Shown here piece after piece: positions 7,398-12,676 of a stretch of 12,676 bases of DNA. Source of the DNA: CAZGTQ01 sp964528575 (GTDB lineage Bacteria; Planctomycetota; UBA1135; GCA-002686595). A program made the position numbers and the translations under genes. The stretch spans positions 1 through 12,676 of the forward strand of contig CAZGTQ010000421.1 in the NCBI GenBank assembly GCA_964528575.1, written 5' to 3'. The notes below the pieces were generated by a model, which saw only the letters and a program-made list of their open reading frames with translations, was not told the origin of the DNA and made no database searches. Within the stretch, counting starts at the first letter, position 1; every line of letters starts with the position of its first letter.

Positions 7398-7405
7398 CGG
7401 GTCCC

Positions 7406-9064
7406 TTGGACGTGCTCGATTCGATCAACGCGGTTCTCTGGCACGACAACGTGCTCCTCGCCGTCCTCGGCGTCGGCATCCTCTTCACCGTGTGGAGCGG
7501 CTTCGCGCAGGTCCGCTCGCTCACGCACGGCGTCGCGCTCTTGCGCGGCAAGCACGACCGCGCGGACGCGCCGGGCGCGATCAGCCACTTCCAGGCGCTC
7601 TCGACGGCGCTGTCGGCGACGGTCGGGCTCGGCAACATCGCGGGCGTCGCGCTCGCGATCTCGCTCGGCGGGCCCGGCGCCGTCTTCTGGATGTGGGTGA
7701 CCGGCTTCGTCGGCATGGCGCTCAAGACGACCGAGGTCACGCAAGCGATGCTCTACCGCAACCTCGATCGGCCGGACGAGCCGCGCGGCGGAGCGATGTG
7801 GATCGCGAGCCGGGGGTTCGAGCGCATGTCGCCGCGGTTGCGGGGCGTCGGCCGGTTCGTCGCCGTGCTGTTCTGCCTCACGCTGCTCGTGTCGGCGCTG
7901 ACCGGCGGCAACATGTTCCAGGCGTGGAACACCGCGGACATCACGCATTCGTACCTCGGCGTCCCGAAGATGGCGTCGGGCGCGGTGATGGCCGTTCTCG
8001 TCGGGCTCGTCGTCCTCGGCGGAATCCGCCGGATCGGCGCGGTGACGGGCCGGCTCGTTCCGGTGATGTGCGTGCTCTACCTCGGCGCCGGACTGTTCGT
8101 GCTCGCCGTCGAGATCGACCAGTTGCCCGGCCTGCTGCGCGAGATCGTCGCGAGCGCGTTCCGGCCGGCGCAAGCGCAGGGCGCGTTCCTGGGCGGGACC
8201 GTCGGTTGGGCGTTCTTGAAGGGCATGCAGCGGGCGCTGTTCTCGAACGAGGCGGGGCAGGGGAGCTCGCCGATCGCGCACAGCGCCGTGAAGACCGCGC
8301 ACCCGGTGAGCGAGGGCGTCGTCGCGGGGCTCGAGCCGTTCATCGACACGATCGTCGTGTGCACGATCACGGCGCTCGTCATCCTGAGCAGCGGGATCTG
8401 GAACCGGCCGCCCGACGTGGCGTTCAGCACGGCGCCCGCGGTCGCGCCGGCGGGCGTGGGCACGTGGACGCTGGCGGGAGGAGCGGTGGACGCCGCGGCG
8501 GAGCAGATCTGGAGCGACGGCGACCCGGTCTTCGCGCTCGTGTCGGCCGACCCGAACCCGAGCGCAGGGAACGATCTGTGGCGCGCGTACGGCCGGGTGG
8601 TCGTGGTCCCCGAGACCGGTGCCGCGAGCTTCGCGTGGGATCCGATCGAGTCGGCGTCGGAGCCGCGCATCGCGTCGGCGGGCGCGTACCTCGAGTACAA
8701 GGGCGCGACCCTGACCGCGCGCGCGTTCGACCGCATCGTCGGCGGACTGGGCGGCTGGCTCGTCCCGATCACCGTCTGGCTCTTCGCGACGTCGACGATG
8801 ATCTCGTGGAGCTACTACGGCGAGCAGGGCGTGCGCTACCTGGCGGGCGGCCGCGCCGTTCTGCCGTACCGGATCGCGTACTGCGCTGCGGTCTTCGTCT
8901 CGACGACGCCGCTGATCACGACGGAGGCCGAGCTCGACGCGGTGTCGACGCTCGGGACCGGCGTGATGCTCGTCACGAACGTCCCGATCATGCTCGTGTT
9001 CGGCCGGCAGGCGATGCGCGCCTACCGCGGCTACTTCGCCGAGCTGAAGCGGAGCGGGCGTTGA
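7406..9064 (+). CDS. Alanine/glycine:cation symporter (AGCS family) with an inserted domain
   Basis: 552 aa; typical family members are about 450-500. This inner-membrane Na+ or H+ coupled symporter imports alanine or glycine. Family motifs seen: FQALSTALSATVGLGNIAGVA (62-82; core TALSATVGLGNIAG), GPGAVFWMWVTGFVGM (89-104), NEAGQGSSPIAHSAVKTAHP (281-300), PFIDTIVVCTITALVIL (311-327) and TSTMISWSYYGEQGVRYL (462-479). Between the end of the helix at about 329 and about 430 lies a roughly 100-residue polar segment rich in Pro, Ala, Asp and Val, absent from well-known homologues; it follows a membrane helix and probably forms a separate folded domain. The TTG start is fixed by AAGGAG. The gene is divergent from the DUF1080 unit and convergent with tatA, 10 nt apart. 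Confidence 0.92.
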   Translation: MDVLDSINAVLWHDNVLLAVLGVGILFTVWSGFAQVRSLTHGVALLRGKHDRADAPGAISHFQALSTALSATVGLGNIAGVALAISLGGPGAVFWMWVTGFVGMALKTTEVTQAMLYRNLDRPDEPRGGAMWIASRGFERMSPRLRGVGRFVAVLFCLTLLVSALTGGNMFQAWNTADITHSYLGVPKMASGAVMAVLVGLVVLGGIRRIGAVTGRLVPVMCVLYLGAGLFVLAVEIDQLPGLLREIVASAFRPAQAQGAFLGGTVGWAFLKGMQRALFSNEAGQGSSPIAHSAVKTAHPVSEGVVAGLEPFIDTIVVCTITALVILSSGIWNRPPDVAFSTAPAVAPAGVGTWTLAGGAVDAAAEQIWSDGDPVFALVSADPNPSAGNDLWRAYGRVVVVPETGAASFAWDPIESASEPRIASAGAYLEYKGATLTARAFDRIVGGLGGWLVPITVWLFATSTMISWSYYGEQGVRYLAGGRAVLPYRIAYCAAVFVSTTPLITTEAELDAVSTLGTGVMLVTNVPIMLVFGRQAMRAYRGYFAELKRSGR

Positions 9065-9074
9065 GCCGTCGCAC

Positions 9075-9335
9075 TCAGGCGGCGCGCGTCTCGTCGCCGG
9101 AGCCCGAGGCGGGCGCCGGCCCTTGGCCGGGAGCGGGGCCGGGGCCGAGCTCGGGGCCGGCGCTCTCTTCGCCTCGCTCTTCGTCTCCCTCTCCGCGCAG
9201 TCCTTTGCGGAACTCGGTCACGCTGCGGCCGAGGCCGCGCGCGACGCCGGGGAGCTTGGACGACCCGAAGAACAGGACGAGGATCCCCAGGATGATGAGG
9301 AGCTCGTGGGTACCGATCATCGCGACGTACGTCAT
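9075..9335 (-). CDS. tatA: Twin-arginine translocase subunit TatA
   Basis: 86 aa. A single membrane helix (about 8-23) ends in FG (23-24), followed by the hinge and the amphipathic helix SKLPGVARGLGRSVTEFRKG (26-45), then an acidic, Gly/Pro-rich tail. This is the standard TatA layout: TatA oligomerises with TatC to move folded proteins across the inner membrane. The LPGVARGLG...EFRKGL pattern favours TatA over TatB. Start at ATG 9335 has an excellent Shine-Dalgarno; an internal ATG at 9320 would also preserve the helix. No tatC or tatB is next to it, which is common outside enterobacteria. The gene faces the symporter gene at its 3' end and is divergent from the TerC-family gene. Confidence 0.93.
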   Translation of the reverse strand: MTYVAMIGTHELLIILGILVLFFGSSKLPGVARGLGRSVTEFRKGLRGEGDEERGEESAGPELGPGPAPGQGPAPASGSGDETRAA

Positions 9336-9343
9336 GGGAGCCG

Positions 9344-9349
9344 ACCTCC
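9344..9349 (-). promoter_or_regulatory. Ribosome-binding site of tatA
   Basis: GGAGGT on the minus strand, 8 nt before ATG 9335. It selects this ATG over the in-frame ATG at 9320. Confidence 0.75.
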
Positions 9350-9400
9350 GGTCGGATCGCGGCCCGGAGTTTGCCGGGACGCGCGGAGCATTCTAATCCC

Positions 9401-10330
9401 TTGGAAAACACTCCCACATGGGCCTGGCTCGTCTTCGGCGGGCTGCTGGCCGTCCTCCTCTTCCTGGACCTGTTCCTGCACCGCGGGCACCGCGAGACGT
9501 CGCGGCGCGCCGCGATCGTCTGGAGCGTCGTGTGGGTGCTCGCGGGGCTGCTCTTCTCCGGGTTCGTCCTCGCCGTCGCGGGGTCGGAGCGGGCGGTCGA
9601 GTACATCGCCGCCTACGCGATCGAGAAGAGCCTCAGCCTCGACAACCTGTTCGTCTTCCTGATCGTCTTCAAGAGCCTGTCGATCCCGCGCGACCATCAG
9701 CGCCGCGCGCTGTCGTGGGGGATCTTCGGCGCGCTCGCGTTCCGCGCCGTGTTCATCTTCCTCGGCGCGGCGGCGATCGAGCGCTGGAGCTGGGTCGTGT
9801 ACGTCTTCGGGGCCCTGCTGCTCGTCGCCGCGTACCGCGCGTTCCTGGGCGTGCCGAAGGAGGAGGACGAGAACCGGCTCGTCGGGTTCCTCTCGCGCCA
9901 CCTGCCGGTGAGCCAGCACGAGCACTCGGACGCGTTCGTCGTGCGCGAGGCCGGACGGTGGATGGCGACGCCGCTGCTGATCGCCGTGCTCGCGCTCGAG
10001 CTGACCGACATCCTCTTCGCGATCGACTCGGTTCCGGCCGCGCTCGCGGTATCGCGCGACGAGTTCGTCGTCTACAGCTCGAACGCGTTCGCGATCCTGG
10101 GACTGCGCTCGCTCTACCTCGTGATGGCGCACACGATCGCGGAGCTGCGCTATCTGCACTTCGGCCTCGCCGGCGTGCTCGCGTTCGCCGCGGTCAAGCT
10201 GATGGGCGCCGAGTGGTTCCACGTCCCGCCGCTCGTGTCCGTCGGCATCATCCTGGCGACGATCGGCGTGTCGGTGTGGGCGAGCCTGCGCGCCGGGCGG
10301 GCGGAGCGCGAGGCGACGCAGAGGTCGTGA
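9401..10330 (+). CDS. TerC/Alx family integral membrane protein
   Basis: 309 aa from TTG 9401. Eight to nine membrane segments are visible. The two inverted-repeat signature motifs of the family are present: EKSLSLDNLFVFLIVF (75-90, with D81 and N82) and ELTDILFAIDSVPAAL (200-215, with D203 and D209), whose acidic residues lie inside the membrane and are thought to bind metal. N-terminal TPTWAWLVFGGLLAVLLFLD aligns with the start of Alx-type proteins, which supports 9401; TTG 9371 would add ten atypical residues. Alx/TerC proteins export manganese or help load exported metalloproteins. Many are under a yybP-ykoY manganese riboswitch, but the gap to divergent tatA is only 65 nt and I see none. 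A hairpin follows the stop codon. Confidence 0.9.
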   Translation: MENTPTWAWLVFGGLLAVLLFLDLFLHRGHRETSRRAAIVWSVVWVLAGLLFSGFVLAVAGSERAVEYIAAYAIEKSLSLDNLFVFLIVFKSLSIPRDHQRRALSWGIFGALAFRAVFIFLGAAAIERWSWVVYVFGALLLVAAYRAFLGVPKEEDENRLVGFLSRHLPVSQHEHSDAFVVREAGRWMATPLLIAVLALELTDILFAIDSVPAALAVSRDEFVVYSSNAFAILGLRSLYLVMAHTIAELRYLHFGLAGVLAFAAVKLMGAEWFHVPPLVSVGIILATIGVSVWASLRAGRAEREATQRS

Positions 10331-10352
10331 CGAGCGGCGTTCTGCCCGCTCG
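10331..10352 (+). terminator. Hairpin directly after the TerC-family stop codon
   Basis: CGAGCGG (10331-10337) pairs with CCGCTCG (10346-10352) around an 8-nt loop and begins at the base after the TGA. No U-tract follows, so it may act as a weak or Rho-assisted terminator, or as 3'-end protection. Confidence 0.4.
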
Positions 10353-10376
10353 AGCAACCGTGCGGCCGCCGCCGGG

Positions 10377-10382
10377 TAGGAT
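10377..10382 (+). promoter_or_regulatory. Possible -10 box (TAGGAT) before secreted-protein gene
   Basis: GGGTAGGATGG lies 10 nt before ATG 10393. The hexamer is identical to the one before the gene at 197. It could be a -10 element giving a leader of a few bases, or the AGGA could be a Shine-Dalgarno. No -35 was recognised. Confidence 0.25.
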
Positions 10383-10392
10383 GGACCGTCCA

Positions 10393-11184
10393 ATGAAAGC
10401 ACTCACGACGTCTCTCCTGGCCCTCGCCGGGCTCGCAGCGCCCGCTCTCGCACAGACCGTGGGCACGACGATCGGCCCTTCGCCCGCCCCGCTGGGCAGC
10501 CCGATCTCGATCACCGTCTCGATCGACTACCAGGGCGCCGGCTCGAGCATCGGGTGCCCCTACCGCGTGCTCGACGGCAACCTCAACGAGATCTACGACC
10601 CGTCGATCGGCTCGTCGTGCGCCGGCACGCAGATCCTGATCGGCCCCTGGGGCTGGGTGACGAACCGCTGGCAGCAGATCGACCAAGCGGGCCAGCAGGT
10701 GCCGCCTGGTCACTACTACGTCGAAGTGAGCTACGACGTCGGGCCGAAGCAGCTCTTCCGGATCGCCGTCGGCGGCGCCGAGGCGGGCGTCGTGCTCGAG
10801 GGCACCGCGACGATCGGCAAGACCCTGAGCGGCGAGTCGCGCCACTTCTGGCTGACCGCGCCCCAGCACGCGGGGCAGCCGTACGTGCTGCTCGTTTCCT
10901 CGTCCTCGAGCATCGGCATCCCGACCTGCGCCGGGACGTTCCCGCTCGACCTCGACCCGCTCTTCCTCTACTCGCTGTCGGCGCCCAACGCGGTCGTCCA
11001 GAACGCGATCGGCGTGCTCGACGGCCAGGGGAATTCGGAGCAGCCGATCTTCGCGCTGCCCTCGAACCCGAACCTCGTCGGCGTGTCGGTCTCGGCCGCG
11101 TTCGCGGTGCTGAACACCGATCCGCTGCAGCCGTGCTTCATCCGTGCCGTCTCGAACGCGCACGACATGACGATCATCGGCTGA
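10393..11184 (+). CDS. Secreted two-domain protein of unknown function
   Basis: 263 aa. Residues 1-20 form a clear Sec signal peptide ending ALA before Gln21. Residues 21-128 look like an immunoglobulin-like beta-sandwich: early TIGPSPAPLGSPISITVSI, a Cys pair at 55 and 76, and GHYYVEVSYDVGPKQLFRIAV. Residues about 130-263 are a second beta-rich module (AGQPYVLLVSSSSS, FPLDLDPLFLYSL, VLDGQGNSEQ, LVGVSVSAAFAVL) with a second Cys pair at 179 and 248. A similar module ends the spondin protein at 948-1997. ATG 10393 was chosen because it begins the signal peptide; ATG 10381 in the same frame would put the GGGTAGG directly against the start. The function is not known; an extracellular or cell-surface location is likely. 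The probable selenoprotein gene starts 11 nt after its stop. Confidence 0.8.
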   Translation: MKALTTSLLALAGLAAPALAQTVGTTIGPSPAPLGSPISITVSIDYQGAGSSIGCPYRVLDGNLNEIYDPSIGSSCAGTQILIGPWGWVTNRWQQIDQAGQQVPPGHYYVEVSYDVGPKQLFRIAVGGAEAGVVLEGTATIGKTLSGESRHFWLTAPQHAGQPYVLLVSSSSSIGIPTCAGTFPLDLDPLFLYSLSAPNAVVQNAIGVLDGQGNSEQPIFALPSNPNLVGVSVSAAFAVLNTDPLQPCFIRAVSNAHDMTIIG

Positions 11185-11195
11185 AGCCGCGCGCC

Positions 11196-11633
11196 GTGGA
11201 CTCTCCGCACTGGATGCTCTGGGACGGCGACTGAGGCTTCTGCGGCCGTTGCGCGGCCTGGGTCAGGTCGCGTTCCACCGATGGGAGCCTCGTGCCGGTC
11301 GCGTACCAGGACGCGCCGTCGCCGCCGATGACGCCCGAGCTCGCCGCCGCGTGCGAGCGGGCGGTGCACGTGCTCACCGCCGGCGGCGAGCTCCTGCGCG
11401 CCGGGCGCGCAGCGACGTTCGTGCTCGAGCGCATCGGCTACCGGCGCACCGCGCGCCTGATGGCGAGCGCGCCGGCCGTCCCGCTCGTAGAGCTCGGCTA
11501 CTGGCTCGTCGCACGCAGCCGCCGCTGGATCGGCCGACCGTTCCTGAACGACCTGCGCCCCCAGGTCGAGCCGACGCGCGCGGCCGGCCGGGTCGCCATG
11601 CAGCGCCGGGCCGCGGCGCGGCAGCCGGCGTGA
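11196..11633 (+). CDS. Probable selenoprotein: DCC (DUF393) family thiol-disulfide oxidoreductase, in-frame TGA as Sec13
   Basis: 145 aa including one selenocysteine. From GTG 11196 the frame reads MDSPHWMLWDGD, then TGA (11232-11234), then GFCGRCAAWVRSR, and stays open to TGA 11631. DCC proteins are named for a conserved DGxCxxC site near the N-terminus; here the first Cys is UGA and the second is Cys16, giving Sec-x-x-Cys, a classic selenoprotein redox motif. The rest also fits the family: VPVAYQDAPSPPMTPEL (33-49), AVHVLTAGGELLRAGRAA (56-73), FVLERIGY, GYWLVARSRRWIGRPF. A SECIS-like hairpin follows the UGA. Expected role: cytosolic redox exchange with protein or small-molecule substrates. 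GTG 11196 is preferred over ATG 11214 because it leaves a normal N-terminus before the active site. A caller treating TGA as stop would report only about 11292-11633. Alternatives: a C-to-A error or a dead gene. Confidence 0.8.
11251..11273 (+). promoter_or_regulatory. Candidate bacterial SECIS hairpin
   Basis: GCGCGGCCTG (11251-11260) pairs with CAGGTCGCGT (11264-11273) over ten consecutive pairs, including two G-U pairs, around the loop GGU (11261-11263). The apical loop begins 26 nt after the UGA. Bacterial SECIS elements are hairpins inside the coding region just 3' of the UGA, with a guanine at the start of a small apical loop about 16-37 nt away; this one meets each condition. It would be bound by SelB to deliver Sec-tRNA. 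The 3' arm forces codons such as AGG that are rare elsewhere in the window. Confidence 0.7.
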
Positions 11634-11879
11634 CGCGCACGTCGTGGCGCGCTCTGCTCGACGCGCTGCCGCTCGGCGCCCCGATCGACGACGCGGACGC
11701 GCTGCGCGAGCTGCTGCGCGTCGGTCTCGCGTGGCGAGGGGCGCGGCGGGCTCGTGTGCGTCCCGCTCGGCTCCGCGTCGGACCGGCTCGCGCACCGCGT
11801 CGACGAGGATCCGGACGCGTGCGAGTGGGTCTATCGCCGCGTGCTCACGGGACGAGCGATTCCGGTACGGCGGCGCTGA
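11630..11879 (+). pseudogene. Small hypothetical gene with a +1 frameshift, overlapping the selenoprotein stop
   Basis: GTG 11630 overlaps the selenoprotein stop as GTGA, a typical coupled arrangement. The first frame gives about 35 protein-like codons (SWRALLDALPLGAPIDDADA, then LRELLRVGLAW) with almost all third positions G or C. From about 11736 the convincing frame is one base later: GRGGLVCVPLGSASDR, AHRVDEDPDACEWVYRRV and LTGRAIPVRRR to TGA 11877. Removing one G from the GGGG run at 11738-11741 restores a continuous 82-aa protein. I do not recognise the family. It may be a partner of the DCC protein, judging only from overlap. The break could be a sequencing error in a homopolymer, a true frameshift mutation or, less likely, programmed +1 shifting. 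Confidence 0.55.
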
Positions 11880-11898
11880 CGAGCCGCGAGCGCGCTCT

Positions 11899-12676
11899 TC
11901 ACTCGTCCCAGTACAGATTCCAGTCGCTCCAAGTCGAGTACGGGGACGCCTGCCACTGTGTCCGCTCGAGCGCGAGCGACGCCTCGAAGATGCCGTCGTT
12001 CGTCGCGTCGGAGAAGATGGTGTACTTCTCGCGCGACGCGTGGAAATCCACGTTGTACTCGCGCCGGACGAGGAGCTTGCGGCCCTGTCCGGCGAAGTCC
12101 GCAACTTGGATCGAGCCCACCTGGTCGAGCGTCGGGTGCGTCGCCGGAGCGCCGAGCACGCTCGCCACCGGCGGGCTCGCCGTCAGGTCGAGTTGCATGA
12201 GCTCGTTGCGTCCCATGTCGTAGAACACGAGGTAGCGTCCTTGCGGGTCGACGCCGAGCCCGTGGAGCGGTCCGTCGGGCGTCTCGTACACGGTTCTGCG
12301 CACGACGGGCGGGAGGGACTGCACCACTGCGGACGGTGCGGTCCAGGGGCCGCCCCCTTCGACCGACAGCACGGGCACCGCCGGTGGGAGCGGCTGGCCG
12401 AGCGGCGTGCTTCCACCGATCCGCGCGATCCAACCACCCTGGCGCGGCTCGGCGGTCCAGCGCTCGATCAAGCAGTTCCCGTCCTGCCGAATGCCAGCGA
12501 CGTAGGCCTCGTCGCCGCCTTCACGAGTCTCGAATCCGGTGATGAAGTACGACGTCCTCTCGGCCGCCCTCAGGCACGTCCACGGGTCCGTCGGCGCGGC
12601 GCGCTCGCAACGCTTGCGGTTCACGATCGTGCCGCCGATCGAGTACGTGTCGACGTGCAGCAGAGTGCCGCCCGAA
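11899..12676 (-). CDS. Partial gene, probable secreted protein of unknown function (5' end beyond window)
   Basis: 258 codons are visible, with TGA at 11899-11901. The frame is open to the right edge: upstream of an internal GTG at 12624 it reads SGGTLLHVDTYSIGGTI, which is protein-like, so the true start lies outside. The visible part has repeated beta-strand segments such as EAYVAGIRQDGNCLIERW, VPVLSVEGGGPWTAPSAVV and GPLHGLGVDPQGRYLVFYDM. They end in KYTIFSDATNDGIFE and the Trp-rich tail STWSDWNLYWDE. This pattern suggests a beta-propeller-like or other all-beta extracellular protein, a kind abundant in planctomycetes; no specific family is recognised. It converges on the frameshifted small gene with a 19-nt gap. 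Confidence 0.75.
   Translation of the reverse strand, partial: SGGTLLHVDTYSIGGTIVNRKRCERAAPTDPWTCLRAAERTSYFITGFETREGGDEAYVAGIRQDGNCLIERWTAEPRQGGWIARIGGSTPLGQPLPPAVPVLSVEGGGPWTAPSAVVQSLPPVVRRTVYETPDGPLHGLGVDPQGRYLVFYDMGRNELMQLDLTASPPVASVLGAPATHPTLDQVGSIQVADFAGQGRKLLVRREYNVDFHASREKYTIFSDATNDGIFEASLALERTQWQASPYSTWSDWNLYWDE

Noticed and set aside
9371..9376. TTGCCG (9371) with TCTAAT (9392) as a promoter for the TerC-family gene
   Set aside because: The spacer is only 15 nt and the box ends 3 nt before the start codon, so the geometry is poor.
9336..9400. yybP-ykoY manganese riboswitch before the TerC-family gene
   Set aside because: Only 65 nt separate it from divergent tatA, too short for the aptamer, and the conserved loop sequences are absent.
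11292..11633. GTG 11292 as the start of a 113-aa hypothetical protein
   Set aside because: It would begin in the middle of the DCC domain, after the active site, without a ribosome-binding site. The upstream in-frame sequence with TGA decoded as Sec completes the family domain.
1..12676. tRNA, rRNA, CRISPR array, insertion sequence or phage genes
   Set aside because: No cloverleaf, spaced direct repeats, transposase or phage structural motifs were seen in either strand.

Overview
The window is GC-rich bacterial chromosome. Coding frames show very strong G/C bias at third codon positions, which also leaves long misleading open frames on the opposite strand. The gene content points to the Planctomycetota: an ECF sigma factor fused to a membrane anchor and carboxypeptidase-regulatory-like repeats, a tandem DUF1080 (3-keto-disaccharide hydrolase-like) secreted protein, a spondin-domain secreted protein, and lineage-style secreted proteins of unknown function. 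This assignment is inference from content; the window contains no rRNA or marker gene.

Layout. 1-196: no gene, but a strong stem-loop and an A7 tract. 197-895 (+): membrane-anchored hypothetical protein with one EF-hand-like loop. 948-1997 (-): secreted spondin-domain protein, convergent with the previous gene across a perfect hairpin. 2130-4694 (+): transmembrane ECF sigma fusion, divergent from the spondin gene. 4678-7167 (-): an overlapping four-gene unit read right to left: tandem DUF1080 protein, multi-TM protein A, its paralogue B interrupted by an in-frame TAG, and a 70-aa membrane protein. 7168-7405: divergent leader with structure around a strong ribosome-binding site. 7406-9064 (+): alanine/glycine:cation symporter with an extra domain. 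9075-9335 (-): TatA. 9401-10330 (+): TerC/Alx family membrane protein. 10393-11184 (+): secreted protein that shares a C-terminal module with the spondin protein. 11196-11633 (+): a probable selenoprotein of the DCC (DUF393) thiol-disulfide oxidoreductase family. 11630-11879 (+): a small overlapping gene with a +1 frameshift. 11899-12676 (-): secreted or surface protein of unknown function, cut by the window end.

The main discovery candidate is at 11196-11633. The conserved DGDCGFC active site is encoded as DGD-TGA-GFC, so the UGA stands exactly where the first redox cysteine belongs. The frame stays open and family-like for 132 codons after it. A 10-bp hairpin with a GGU apical loop lies 26 nt downstream of the UGA, as expected for a bacterial SECIS element. 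An ordinary gene caller would lose the active site and report only a fragment starting near 11292.

Three reading frames in the window are broken by standard rules: the TGA here, the TAG in paralogue B and the frameshift at about 11738. Sequencing error must therefore be considered for each. Only the TGA case has positive evidence for recoding.
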